Below, piece after piece: positions 52,636 to 61,586 of a DNA stretch of 64,000 nt (its first letter is position 1; the number at the start of each line of letters is the position of its first letter). The notes below the pieces were generated by a model. It had not been told where the DNA came from, did no database searches, and saw nothing but the letters and a program-made list of their open reading frames with translations. Made by a program: the position numbers and the translations under genes. Source of the stretch: CAWKGV01 sp963849305 (GTDB lineage Bacteria > Pseudomonadota > Alphaproteobacteria > Acetobacterales > Acetobacteraceae); NCBI GenBank assembly GCA_963849305.1, contig CAWKGV010000002.1, positions 62,001 to 126,000 of the forward strand. The letters are read 5' to 3'.

Positions 52636-53728
52636 TGCGGTCCGCGATGCAAGGCGCGAGATGGAGGTCTGCAATGCCTGCCGTTACTGCGAGGGCTTTT
52701 GCGCGGTCTTCCCGGCGATGGAGCTGCGACGCGAATTTACGGCCGGCGACCTGAGCTATCTCGCCAACCTCTGCCATAATTGCCGTGGCTGCTATTATGC
52801 GTGCCAGTACGCGCCGCCGCATGAGTGGGGCATCAACGTGCCCCGCAGCTTCGCGGAGGTCCGGGCGGAGAGCTACGAGCAATACGCCTGGCCGCAGCCG
52901 CTGGCGCGCCTGTTTCGCCGCAACGGCGTCGTGGTGTCGCTGGCCACGGCGCTCGCGCTCGCGGTGGCGCTGATCCTCACCATCGGGTTCAACCCCAATG
53001 CCACGCTCTATTCCGGGCGCGGACTGGAGCCGAATGCGTTCTACCAGGTGATCCCGCTTTGGGTAATGCAGGTGGTCGGGCTCGTCACGTTCATCTTCTC
53101 GCTGGTTGCCTTATGCATGGGGGCGGCGAAGTTCTGGCGCGATGCCGGCAGCGCCCGCCCGGCCACGGTGCGAGCCGGGTTGGCCGCGTTGTGGGACGTG
53201 CTCAGCCTGCGCAACCTGGGCGGCGGCGGGCATGGCTGCAACGACGCCTCCGAGCGGTTCTCCATGACCCGGCGTTGGCTGCACCAGGCCATGTTCTTCG
53301 GCTTCTTTCTCTGCTTCGCCGCGACCTGCGTGGGGTTCTTCTATCACGCGGTGCTGGATTGGCCGGCACCCTATCCGTTCGCCAGCGCGCCGGTACTGCT
53401 GGGGACCATCGGCGGCCTCGGCCTGTTGGCGGGGACGGGCGGGCTGTTCGCGATGAAGCTGGTGGACGACCCGATGCCGGCGGCGCGCACCCTCTTGGGG
53501 GCCGACGTGGCGCTGCTGATGCTGCTATTCCTGACGGCCGGGACCGGACTCGCGCTGCTGGGTTTGCGTGAGACCGCCGGCATGGGTGTGGCGCTTGCCG
53601 TCCATCTAGGGTTCATCCTGGCGCTGTTTGTGTTGTTGCCCTACTGCAAGATGGTACATGGCGTGTATCGCACCGCCGCCCTGCTGCGGGCGGCGATCGA
53701 GCGGCGGGATGCGCAAGGTCTTCATTGA
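52622..53728 (+). CDS. tcuB: Tricarballylate utilisation iron-sulfur membrane protein
   Basis: A 368-residue protein. Two cysteine clusters near the start, CNACRYCEGFCAVFP (about 18-32) and CHNCRGCYYACQYAPPHEWG (about 49-70), bind iron-sulfur centres. About six transmembrane helices follow (from about 100). Histidines within helices (for example WLHQAMFFG and FYHAVLDW) may bind heme. TcuB re-oxidises the FADH2 of TcuA and passes electrons to the membrane. It overlaps tcuA. No TcuC transporter or TcuR regulator is nearby. Confidence 0.92.
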   Translation: MRETDAVRDARREMEVCNACRYCEGFCAVFPAMELRREFTAGDLSYLANLCHNCRGCYYACQYAPPHEWGINVPRSFAEVRAESYEQYAWPQPLARLFRRNGVVVSLATALALAVALILTIGFNPNATLYSGRGLEPNAFYQVIPLWVMQVVGLVTFIFSLVALCMGAAKFWRDAGSARPATVRAGLAALWDVLSLRNLGGGGHGCNDASERFSMTRRWLHQAMFFGFFLCFAATCVGFFYHAVLDWPAPYPFASAPVLLGTIGGLGLLAGTGGLFAMKLVDDPMPAARTLLGADVALLMLLFLTAGTGLALLGLRETAGMGVALAVHLGFILALFVLLPYCKMVHGVYRTAALLRAAIERRDAQGLH

Positions 53729-53739
53729 GGACGAAAGCG

Positions 53740-54035
53740 ATGCGTGACCTTCCCCCGATCCACCCCGGCGAGCAGTTGCGGGAGGAGTTCATGAAGGCGC
53801 TCGCCCTCACAGCCTACCGGCGGCCAAGGACATTGGCGTGCCGGTGACGCGTGTGCAGGCCGTCATCGCCGAGCGCGCCGGGGCATCACGGGGAACACCG
53901 CGCTTCGGCTGGGGCGATATTTTGGGACCACGCCCGAATTCTGGCTCAACATGCAGCGCGACTATGAGCTTGAAACGGCGGCGGAAGTCCCTGGGCGACC
54001 GGCTCGACCGGGAGGTGAAGCCGCGCGCTGCGTGA
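53740..54035 (+). pseudogene. HigA-type antitoxin gene with three frameshifts
   Basis: Across three frames the sequence reads a HigA/VapI-family antitoxin: LPPIHPGEQLREEFMKALALTAYR, then AKDIGVPVTRVQAVIAERAG, then ITGNTALRLGRYFGTTPEFWLNMQRDYELETAAE, then LGDRLDREVKPRAA. Each join needs a small insertion or deletion. No toxin gene is adjacent. It is a decayed orphan antitoxin. Confidence 0.8.
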
Positions 54036-54074
54036 TGGACGGGACTGGTATTTTCGGTTGGGTGGAGGCGGTCC

Positions 54075-54540
54075 ATGTCGGATGGCTTGTATGAGCGCGA
54101 CGCTCTGGCCTGGGCCGAGCACCAAGCGGCATTGCTGCGCCGTCTGGCTGATGGGGAGCGGCTGAACGAGGCGGTCGATTGGCCCAACGTGATCGAGGAG
54201 GTGCGGGACGTGGGGCTGTCGGAGCGGCGGGCCTGCCGGAGCCTGCTGCGCCAGTCGCTGGCACACCTACTCAAGCTGCACGCGTGGCCGGACAGCTTGT
54301 CGGCAGCGCGCTGGCGCGGCGAGTTTGCCGGTTTCCTGACGGACGCGTGGGATCGGTTCACGCCGTCCATGCGCCGGCGGATTGATTTGACCGATATCTA
54401 TGGGGATGCGGTTTTACGAGCTACGCGCCGGCGCAGACGATATGGGCGAGCCGCGCCCGCTCCCCGAGACGTGCCCTTTCGGGCTGGACGAGCTACTGAC
54501 CGGGCGCCCTAACATAGCAGGGCTGGTCGCCAAGCTGGCA
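54075..54540 (+). pseudogene. DUF29 family gene with a C-terminal frameshift
   Basis: The first 110 residues match DUF29: LYERDALAWAEHQAALLRRL, VDWPNVIEEVRDVGLSERRACRSLL, HLLKLHAWPDSL, IDLTDIYGDA. After about 54415 the annotated frame becomes arginine-rich and unlike the family, whereas the next frame gives LRAGADDMGEPRPLPETCPFGLDELL, which is the expected DUF29 end. A frame change near 54410 is therefore likely. If translated as is, the product ends at 54512. The family is of unknown function. Confidence 0.7.
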
Positions 54541-54663
54541 TTGAGTACCAAGAGCCAAGTGAAGCCGCTTCCTCCATCCCCCTCGAAGGCGCCCTGACTC
54601 TCGAAATCTCAATCCGCCGTCGGCGATGCCGAGCCGCTGATCGCCGTGCTGCTTCGTGATCCA

Positions 54664-55260
54664 TCATGCGTGCTCCCGCTGGCGGTCGCGCCAGCGTCGA
54701 ACCCGATTGCGCGTGCCGCAGGTCTCCTCGCTACACCAGAGGCGCCGGCCGGAGCGGGAATTATCGAGGAAAAGCCAGGCGCAATTCTCCCCCGGACAGA
54801 CGTGCACCCGGTCGCGTGCGGGCGAGGTGAGCAGGTCGGCGGCCATGAGGGCGATGCGAAGACTGACCGTATCCGGATCGTCTGCCCGCCAACGCCAGGC
54901 ATAGCCGTCCGCGTCGGGCACGAGTGTGCGCGCCTCCTGCGCGATGCACACTTCCCTCTGCAGCAGTTCGAGGTCCGCGGGGTCGGCCGAGGGGCGCGCG
55001 GCGAAAATCCGATAGAGCGCCTCGCGCAGCGCCTTCGCGCGGACCAGGGCGGCTTCGCCGCGCTCGGCGGCCAGGCCGCGTAGCGCCTGCGCCTCGGCTG
55101 CATCGAGCACGCTGAGCCGCATCCCCCAGTCCAGCAGGTCGCCATAATCGTGAAGGACATCAGGGCCATAGCGAACACCGCGCGAGTTCACCGTATTGGT
55201 GAAGTCCAGTGCTGTGTGGCCGCCGAACAACCGTAGGGTCGCAACCGTGACCTGCCTCAT
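54664..55260 (-). CDS. CGNR zinc-finger (ABATE domain) regulator
   Basis: A 198-residue protein with the N-terminal ABATE domain (FGGHTALDFTNTVNSRG, about 12-28) and a C-terminal CGNR finger: VCPGENCAWLFLDNSRSGRRLWCSEETCGTRNRVRRWR, with four cysteines and the GTRNR variant of CGNR. Proteins of this type are predicted transcription regulators that may sense a small molecule through ABATE. The start at ATG 55260 fits the conserved N-terminus. It is divergent from an EamA exporter across a region with an inverted repeat. Confidence 0.87.
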   Translation of the reverse strand: MRQVTVATLRLFGGHTALDFTNTVNSRGVRYGPDVLHDYGDLLDWGMRLSVLDAAEAQALRGLAAERGEAALVRAKALREALYRIFAARPSADPADLELLQREVCIAQEARTLVPDADGYAWRWRADDPDTVSLRIALMAADLLTSPARDRVHVCPGENCAWLFLDNSRSGRRLWCSEETCGTRNRVRRWRDRQREHA

Positions 55261-55307
55261 GCCCAAAATTCCTATCCCGGCCGATGATCCGCGCAACCCC
55301 TCACTAT

Positions 55308-55337
55308 GTAACGCGTATAATGCCGTAATGGCGTTAC
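55308..55337. promoter_or_regulatory. Operator-like inverted repeat over a TATAAT box
   Basis: GTAACGC at 55308-55314 and GCGTTAC at 55331-55337 form a 7+7 inverted repeat with a 16-bp spacer. TATAAT at 55316-55321 lies within. The CGNR regulator may bind here and control both divergent genes. If this is the exporter's -10 box, its message starts at about 55328, so translation would be leaderless from ATG 55328 or start at ATG 55352. Confidence 0.5.
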
Positions 55338-56233
55338 TGAGAGGGGCATCCATGGTTGGCCTGTTCGCGCTGATGTGCCTGATCTGGGGCACCACCTGGC
55401 TCGCCATGAAGCTCGGGGTGGGGGGCGTGTCGCCAATCTTTTTTGCCGGCACGCGCTTCGTCGTCGCGGGGCTGGTGCTGCTGTTGCTCGCCTGGGCGCG
55501 CGGCGAGGTGCGGCATCTCGCACGGCACGAACTCGGGCGGCTGGTGCTCGTCCAGCTCCTGATGGTGGTCCTGACCTATGGCCCACTTTTCTGGGGCATT
55601 AGCTATGTACCCTCCGGTCTAACCGCTGTGCTGGACCTTGCCTTGATGCCGGTGAGCCTACTTGGCTTCGGGATCGCCCTGGGCGAGGAACGCTGGAGTC
55701 TGGCCCGTGCCGCCGCGCTAGGCTTCGGGTTCGCTGGGCTCGCCGTGCTGTTCGGTCCGCAGATCGTGGCGCCGACCGACCGGCGGGCATTGCTCGGTGC
55801 CGGCGCGATCGTGTTCAGCGCGGTGGTCTATAGCCTTGGCTCCGTCATCGCCCGGCCGCTGACCCAGAGCACCAGCGCCGGCTTCATCGCTGGGCTAACC
55901 ATGTTGCCTGGTGGGCTGGTGTTGACGCTCGGCGCAATGGCGCTCGAACCCGGGGCGCTGGAGTCCGCCCGGTTCGACTGGGGCGCCTACGCTTGGGGAG
56001 GCTGGCTATTTCTCGTGCTGTTCGGCTCGCTGGTTGCCTTCACCGTGTATCTACGGTTGATCGCGGCTTGGGGCCCGGCTCGGGCAGGCAGCTACGCCTA
56101 CGTCTCACCGGTGATCGCCGTGCTGCTCGGAGTGCTGGTCATGAGCGAGCAGGTGGGATTGCGCGACGGGCTCGGCATGGCGTTGCTGCTGCTCGCAGGC
56201 TTCTACTCGTTGCGCGCCTCTCAGCATGGATGA
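55328..56233 (+). CDS. EamA/DMT family exporter
   Basis: A protein of about 301 residues with ten predicted helices and two EamA repeats (about 9-140 and 155-295). Landmarks are LMCLIWGTTWLAMKLGVGGVSP, FWGISYVPSGLTAVLDLALMPV, and WGPARAGSYAYVSPVIAVLLGVL. It should export metabolites or amino acid derivatives. Start ATG 55328 lies right after a TATAAT box; ATG 55352 has GAGGGG upstream and may be the real start, giving 293 residues. It is divergent from the CGNR regulator. Confidence 0.9.
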   Translation: MALLRGASMVGLFALMCLIWGTTWLAMKLGVGGVSPIFFAGTRFVVAGLVLLLLAWARGEVRHLARHELGRLVLVQLLMVVLTYGPLFWGISYVPSGLTAVLDLALMPVSLLGFGIALGEERWSLARAAALGFGFAGLAVLFGPQIVAPTDRRALLGAGAIVFSAVVYSLGSVIARPLTQSTSAGFIAGLTMLPGGLVLTLGAMALEPGALESARFDWGAYAWGGWLFLVLFGSLVAFTVYLRLIAAWGPARAGSYAYVSPVIAVLLGVLVMSEQVGLRDGLGMALLLLAGFYSLRASQHG

Positions 56234-56377
56234 CGACCTAGCTCAAGGCTAGCGGCAGATGCCAGATGCCTCACAGGGCAAATCCCGAACCGTGTCGGGT
56301 CGAGGGGGTCGTCAAACAAAGCCGCTTCGCTATCCCTCCGGCCTGAACACCAGAACTCGCTCGAATCGCTCGCAAAT
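56234..56377. other. Intergenic stretch with no recognised gene
   Basis: Between the exporter stop and the hydroxyacid dehydrogenase relic. No coding sequence, hairpin or RNA gene was recognised. Confidence 0.4.
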
Positions 56378-56520
56378 GGGATGGCCAAACCTCAGGGTTG
56401 ACCGGTCGTGGCGGGCGTTTGCTGTCCAGAATATCAAGCATCTGCTCGGCGGCGATGCAGCCCATGTGCATACGATCTAGCCCCGAATTCCGCTGCAGTT
56501 CATGCGTCACACCCGCAGTA
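56378..56520 (-). pseudogene. C-terminal relic of a D-2-hydroxyacid dehydrogenase
   Basis: On the minus strand GVTHELQRNSGL, AAEQMLDILDSKRPPRPVNPEVWP matches the C-terminal end of D-isomer 2-hydroxyacid dehydrogenases (the last catalytic-domain helix and the NPEVW close). No NAD motif or other part is near. Only about 45 residues remain. Confidence 0.55.
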
Positions 56521-56551
56521 TTCGGCCTGCGCGAGATCGCCGGCATGGGCG

Positions 56552-57703
56552 TCAGTTAATCACGATGCGTGGCCCCGCCCCGCGGCCGGACGGCTCCCCC
56601 GCGACCTTGGCCGCAACCCGCGCGGCGAGTTCCGCGAAGCACCGCGCGGCCGTGCCGTCGGGCGCGGCGGCCACGATCGGCGTGCCGGCGTCGGCGGCTT
56701 GGCGGATGTCCAGCAACAGCGGGATTTCGCCCAGGAACTCGGTCCCGAGCCGCTGCGCCTCCAACCGCGCGCCACCGTGGCCGAAGATTTCCGCCTGGTG
56801 GCCGCAATTGGGGCAGCAGAAGAAGCTCATGTTCTCCACCAGCCCCAGCACCGGCACCCGCACCCGCTCGAACATCCGGACCCCGCGCCGCGCGTCGATC
56901 AGCGCGATGTCCTGCGGCGTGGAGACGATCACCGCGCCGGTCAGCGCGACGCGCTGGGCCATCGTGAGCTGCGCGTCGCCGGTCCCCGGCGGCATGTCCA
57001 CCACCAGCACGTCGAGCGGCCCCCAATCCACCTGCCCCATCATCTGCTCCAGCGCGCCCATCACCATCGGCCCGCGCCAGATCATCGGTGTCTCTTCCTC
57101 GACCAAGAAACCAATCGACATGCATTTGAGCCCCCACGCCAGGAGCGGCTGCATCCGATCCCCCCGCACCTCGGGCTTGCGCGCCACGCCCAGCATCCGA
57201 GGCAGGCTCGGGCCGTAGATGTCGGCATCCAGCAAACCGACCTCGATGCCCTGCCGCGCCAGCGCCACGGCGAGATTGACCGCGACGGTGGACTTGCCCA
57301 CCCCGCCCTTGCCGGAAGCCACCGCCACGATCGCCTTCACGTCGGGGAGCAGTAGCGCGGGCTTCTGCTGATGATGGTGCGGCCCAGATCCAGCCCCTGG
57401 AGCGGCCGGACCCGCCGCTCGCGGCTCCGGCGCGGCCTTCGCCTTCTGCCCGGTCAGCACCGCGGTCGCGTTCTTGACACCCGGTTGCTTCGCCAACGCC
57501 GCCTCGACGGCGCGGCGCACCGGCTCCATCGCCTCCGCGTGCGCCCGGTCAGTGAGCAGCGCCACCTGGACCAGCCCGTCGCGAACCTGGATGCCTTCCA
57601 GCAGCCCGGCGGCCACGATGTCCCGCCCGGAAGCGGGATCCTTGATATCTCGCAGCGCCTCCCGCAGCGCCTCGGGGGAAAGCTCGCTCGGCGCCTTGTT
57701 CAT
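56552..57703 (-). CDS. mrp: Mrp/ApbC iron-sulfur carrier P-loop ATPase
   Basis: A 383-residue protein. An N-terminal MIP18-like domain (about 5-85; LREALRDIKDPASGRDIV) and a proline/alanine/histidine linker precede the ATPase: IVAVASGKGGVGKSTVAVNLA (P-loop about 130-139), LLDADIYGPSLPRML, VVDMPPGTGDAQLT, and the cluster cysteines in SFFCCPNCGHQAEIFG. It carries Fe-S clusters to target proteins. The conserved start is ATG 57703; the longer reading to 58072 is glycine/proline shadow sequence. It is divergent from hflK. Confidence 0.95.
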   Translation of the reverse strand: MNKAPSELSPEALREALRDIKDPASGRDIVAAGLLEGIQVRDGLVQVALLTDRAHAEAMEPVRRAVEAALAKQPGVKNATAVLTGQKAKAAPEPRAAGPAAPGAGSGPHHHQQKPALLLPDVKAIVAVASGKGGVGKSTVAVNLAVALARQGIEVGLLDADIYGPSLPRMLGVARKPEVRGDRMQPLLAWGLKCMSIGFLVEEETPMIWRGPMVMGALEQMMGQVDWGPLDVLVVDMPPGTGDAQLTMAQRVALTGAVIVSTPQDIALIDARRGVRMFERVRVPVLGLVENMSFFCCPNCGHQAEIFGHGGARLEAQRLGTEFLGEIPLLLDIRQAADAGTPIVAAAPDGTAARCFAELAARVAAKVAGEPSGRGAGPRIVIN

Positions 57704-57836
57704 TGGCTTGCAAACCCTTCTCTGGGGGTGAATATGCACGCGGCCGTGAGCCGCTTTTGGCCCGGTAATGCATGTGGCGTGTGCCGGCCGCTGCGCCAAC
57801 GTCGGCGCGCCGCCCCGCCCATAAGGAGTTCTCCCC

Positions 57837-59180
57837 ATGCCTTCGAACACCGGCGGCAAAGGCCCTTGGGGAAGCGGCGGCTCGGATGACGGCGGCTCCG
57901 AGCCTGGGCCGGACTCGGACGGCAACGGTCCCTGGCACGGACCTCCGGGCGGCGGCAGGGGCGGACCTGGCGGCGGTCCCCGAGGGCCGGGCGGGGGACC
58001 AGGCGGCTGGCAGGGCGGCCCGTTCCCCGGCCCTGATCTCGACCTGATTATCGCCCGCGCGCAAGCCTTCATCCGCCGGGTGCTCGGCGGCGGCGGCGGC
58101 GGCGCTGGTCGCGGCCCGTTCGGCGCGGGTGGGCGCGGGATCGCCCTGATTGGCCTCGGCGTCGTGGCGCTCTGGCTCGCTAGCGGCTTCTACCGCGTGG
58201 AGCCGGACCAGGAGGGAGTGGTGCTGCGCTTCGGCGGCTTCACCCGCATCACCCTGCCTGGCCTCAACTATCACCTCCCCTGGCCGATCGAGGGCGTCAA
58301 AACGCCGGCGGTCACGCGGGTCAACCGCATCGAGATCGGCTACCAATCCGGCGAGGCGGCGGACCAGCAGCAGGCCGAGGGCGAGGGACCGGGGGCGCGC
58401 GAAGTGCCGCAGGAAAGCCTGATGCTGACCGGCGACGAGAACATCGTCGATGTCAACGTCGCCCTGCTCTGGAAGATCAACAGCGCGGTCGCCTACCTAT
58501 TCAACACCCGCGATCCCCAGATCACGGTGAAGGCGGTGGCGGAGAGCGTGCTGCGCGAGGTGATGGGCCGCACGCCGATACAGCCGGCGCTTGGGCCAAT
58601 GCGCGCGCAGATCGCCGATCGGGTGATGCACCATACCCAACAGATCCTGGATCAGTACAAGGCGGGCGTCGATATCGTGCAGGTGCTGCTCCAGAAAGTG
58701 GACCCGCCCGCCGACGTGATCGAGAGCTTCCGGGACGTGCAGCGCGCCAACACCGATGCCGAGCGGATGCGCAACCAGGCCGACGCCTACCGCAACGACA
58801 TCGTGCCGCGCGCGGTCGGCGACGCCGCTCGCATCGAGGCGCTGGCCCAGGGCGACAAGCAGGCAGCGATCGCGCGCGCCAGCGGCGAGACCAAGCGCTT
58901 CCTCAGCGTGCTTGCCGCCTATCGCGTGGCGAAGGACATCACGATGACGCGGCTCTATCTCGACACCATGCAGGACGTGCTGAGCCATTCGCCAACCGTG
59001 GTGCTGGACGACAAGGTGAAGTCGCTGCTGCCGTTCCTGCCGCTCGGCGGCCCCGGCGAGACTCCCGTCCCGCCCACCACGCCCACGCCGCCCCCAGGGC
59101 CGCCGTCGCCTGCCCCCACGGCCCAGCTCGGCTCCGTTGGCGCCTTCGCGGGCATGACGCAAGCAGGAGGCTCGCCATGA
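57837..59180 (+). CDS. hflK: HflK, FtsH protease modulator subunit
   Basis: A 447-residue SPFH-family protein. A glycine/proline-rich N-terminal tail (about 1-85) leads to a transmembrane helix (about 100-118; IALIGLGVVALWLASGFYRV), then the SPFH domain (DQEGVVLRFGGFTRITLPGLNYHLPWPIE) and a long coiled region with NQADAYRNDIVPRAVGDAARI. The proline-rich end is long. With HflC it forms the periplasmic complex around FtsH. Its stop overlaps the hflC ATG (ATGA). Confidence 0.95.
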   Translation: MPSNTGGKGPWGSGGSDDGGSEPGPDSDGNGPWHGPPGGGRGGPGGGPRGPGGGPGGWQGGPFPGPDLDLIIARAQAFIRRVLGGGGGGAGRGPFGAGGRGIALIGLGVVALWLASGFYRVEPDQEGVVLRFGGFTRITLPGLNYHLPWPIEGVKTPAVTRVNRIEIGYQSGEAADQQQAEGEGPGAREVPQESLMLTGDENIVDVNVALLWKINSAVAYLFNTRDPQITVKAVAESVLREVMGRTPIQPALGPMRAQIADRVMHHTQQILDQYKAGVDIVQVLLQKVDPPADVIESFRDVQRANTDAERMRNQADAYRNDIVPRAVGDAARIEALAQGDKQAAIARASGETKRFLSVLAAYRVAKDITMTRLYLDTMQDVLSHSPTVVLDDKVKSLLPFLPLGGPGETPVPPTTPTPPPGPPSPAPTAQLGSVGAFAGMTQAGGSP

Positions 59181-60079
59181 GCCGCGCCGCGATTGCCGGG
59201 TTGGCCGCGCTGATCGTCGCCTTCGTGCTGATCGGCGGCACGCTGTTCACGGTCCAGCAGACCGAGCAGGCGCTGGTCACCGAGTTCGGCAAGCCGGTCC
59301 GGGTGGTGGTGCAGCCCGGGCTGCACGTGAAGATCCCCTTCGTGCAGAGCGTGTTCGGCTTCGACCGCCGGCTGCTCAACCTGCGCACGCCAAGCGAGGA
59401 GGTGATCCTGGGCGATCAGCGCCGGCTGATCGTGGACAGCTTCACGATGTACCGGATCAAAGACCCGCTGCGCTACTATCAGGCGGCGGGGGTGGGCGAG
59501 GACGCGATCAGTGGCCGGCTGGACGCCATCGTCTCGTCGGCGATCCGCCGTGTGCTCGGCACTCGCTCGTTGCCCGACGTGCTCTCCGCCGACCGCGACC
59601 GGATCATGGCCAGCATCCGCGACCAGGTGAACGGCGAGATGACGGGCTTCGGCGTCGCCGTCGAGGACGTGCGCATCCGCCGCGCCGACCTGCCGCGCGA
59701 GAACACCGAGGCGATCCTGTCGCGGATGCGGTCGGAGCGCCAGCGGGTCGCCGCCCAGGCTCGCGCCGAGGGCGCCGCGACGGCCGCCCGCATCCGCGCT
59801 GAGGCCGAGCGCGATCGCACCGTGCTCCTGGCCGACGCGCGCGCCAAGGCCGACCAGTTGCGTGGCCAGGGCGAGGCGGGTGCCATCAAGCTCTACGCCG
59901 ACGCTTATGGACAGGATGTCGGCTTCTATTCCGCCTGGCGCACGTTGGAAGCCTATCGGGCGGCCTTCGAGAGCGGCAAGACCCGTCTCGTGCTGACGCC
60001 GAGCGACGGGTTCCTGCGCTATCTCGCCGCCCCGCCAGCCCCGGCCGGAGGGAAAGGGACTACGGCAAGCGGGAGGTGA
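59177..60079 (+). CDS. hflC: HflC, FtsH protease modulator subunit
   Basis: A 300-residue SPFH protein with a single N-terminal helix (about 6-26; IAGLAALIVAFVLIGGTLFTV), then TEQALVTEFGKPVRVVVQPGLHVKIPFVQSV, VEDVRIRRADLPRENTEAILSRMRSERQRVAAQARAEGA and a C-terminal YLAAPP. These are diagnostic for HflC. It starts inside the hflK stop codon. Confidence 0.95.
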   Translation: MSRAAIAGLAALIVAFVLIGGTLFTVQQTEQALVTEFGKPVRVVVQPGLHVKIPFVQSVFGFDRRLLNLRTPSEEVILGDQRRLIVDSFTMYRIKDPLRYYQAAGVGEDAISGRLDAIVSSAIRRVLGTRSLPDVLSADRDRIMASIRDQVNGEMTGFGVAVEDVRIRRADLPRENTEAILSRMRSERQRVAAQARAEGAATAARIRAEAERDRTVLLADARAKADQLRGQGEAGAIKLYADAYGQDVGFYSAWRTLEAYRAAFESGKTRLVLTPSDGFLRYLAAPPAPAGGKGTTASGR

Positions 60080-60125
60080 CGCTGGCTCTTCCGGCGGTTG
60101 CCCCCCGGTCCGCCGACCTCAACCG

Positions 60126-61586
60126 TCATGCCCGGCGATTTCGATTCGAGATAGTCGCGTATAGCCCCGCGTAACGACCGGCGGGCCGCTCCCAACCCAC
60201 TTCCGTCGCCATCGCGTTCCGCTGAGCAAGCCGCCAGGCCGCCCGGTCCTGCCACAGCCGGACCGCCCGCCGGATCGCTGCCTCCAGCGCCTCGCGCGTG
60301 ACTGGGGCGAACTGAAAACCCGTCGCTACCCCCGCAGCGAGTGCCATCTCATTGGCGTCGATCACGGTGTCGGCCAGGCCGCCCACCCGTGCCACCACCG
60401 GCAGGGCGCCATAGCGCAACGCGCAGAGCTGGGTCAGACCACACGGCTCGAAGCGCGACGGGACGAGCAGGGCGTCGCTGCCGCCCTGGATCAGATGCGC
60501 CAGCGGCTCGTCGTAGCCAACCCCGATCCCAACCCGGCCCGGATGCGCCAATGCGGCGGCCCGGAACCCGTGCTCAAGGTTTGGCTCGCCGGCTCCGAGC
60601 AACGCAAGCTGGCCTCCCTCGGCCAGCAGCGTCGGCAGCGCGTCCAGCAGCAAGTCCATCCCCTTCTGCCAGGCGAGCCGGCTGATCACGCCGAACAGTG
60701 GCGCCTCCGCATCGGCCACAAGGCCCAGCCGGGCTTGCAACGTCGCCTTATTGACCGCGCGTGCTGCGATGTCGGCCGCGTCGAAGGTGCGCGCCAGATG
60801 CGGGTCGGTCGCTGGGTTCCACACCGCCTCATCGATCCCGTTCAGGATGCCGGTGAGCGCCCCAGCGCGCGTCCGCAGCAGCCCGCCCAGTCCCATGCCG
60901 CCGGCCGGCGTGCAAATCTCGTCGGCATAGGTCGGCGACACGGTGCTGATCCGATCCGCCAGCCTCAGCCCGGCCTTTAGAAAGCCGATCGCGCCGTAAT
61001 ATTCAACCCCATCGACCCCGTAGGATGCTGGCGGCAGGCGGAGCGTGCCGAGCAGGTAGGCCGGGAACTGGCCCTGAAAGGCCAGGTTATGCACGGTCAT
61101 CACCGTGCCCGGCCGCCGTTCTTGGCCGTAATGGAGATAGGCCGGCGCTAGCCCGGCCTGCCAGTCATGCGCGTGGACCAGGTCCGGAGCGAAGCCCGGC
61201 ACGACGCCCCGGCCGAGTTCCGCCGCTACCCAGCCAAGAGCGGCGAAACGGCGTGCATTGTCCGGCCAGTCCGTTCCATCCGGGCCGGCATACGGACCAC
61301 CCGGCCGTTCATAAAGGTGCGGCGCGTCCAGCACGAACAAGAGCAACCCCGCGCCTTCCCCGACCAGGACGCGAGCTGGGCCGCCGAACAGGTCCGCGAA
61401 CCGATGCGCCTCCTCGGAGACGGAGAGCGCGCGCAGCACCGCAGGGTACCCGGGCACCAACGAGCGCATTGACACGCCGTGCGCCGCGAGCGCGCCTGGC
61501 AAGGCACCCGCCACGTCGGCGAGACCGCCGGTCTTGACCAGCGGGTAGATCTCCGATGCGACTGAAAGGGCGGTAAGCGCCGTCAC
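60126..61586 (-). CDS. glgA: Glycogen synthase (ADP-glucose)
   Basis: A 486-residue GT5 enzyme starting with GTG 61586, which overlaps the glgC stop (GTGA). The ADP-glucose motif KTGGL is at 18-22 within LSVASEIYPLVKTGGLADV. Other landmarks are HAHDWQAGLAPAY, TVHNLAFQGQFP, ISRLAWQKGMDLLLDALP, and SRFEPCGLTQLCALRYGALPVVARVGGLADTV with the catalytic Glu. It extends alpha-1,4-glucan using ADP-glucose from GlgC. Confidence 0.96.
   Translation of the reverse strand: MTALTALSVASEIYPLVKTGGLADVAGALPGALAAHGVSMRSLVPGYPAVLRALSVSEEAHRFADLFGGPARVLVGEGAGLLLFVLDAPHLYERPGGPYAGPDGTDWPDNARRFAALGWVAAELGRGVVPGFAPDLVHAHDWQAGLAPAYLHYGQERRPGTVMTVHNLAFQGQFPAYLLGTLRLPPASYGVDGVEYYGAIGFLKAGLRLADRISTVSPTYADEICTPAGGMGLGGLLRTRAGALTGILNGIDEAVWNPATDPHLARTFDAADIAARAVNKATLQARLGLVADAEAPLFGVISRLAWQKGMDLLLDALPTLLAEGGQLALLGAGEPNLEHGFRAAALAHPGRVGIGVGYDEPLAHLIQGGSDALLVPSRFEPCGLTQLCALRYGALPVVARVGGLADTVIDANEMALAAGVATGFQFAPVTREALEAAIRRAVRLWQDRAAWRLAQRNAMATEVGWERPAGRYAGLYATISNRNRRA

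Noticed and set aside
57837..58120. Glycine/proline-rich repeats at the start of hflK as a possible repeat element
   Set aside because: They encode the low-complexity N-terminal tail that is normal for HflK.
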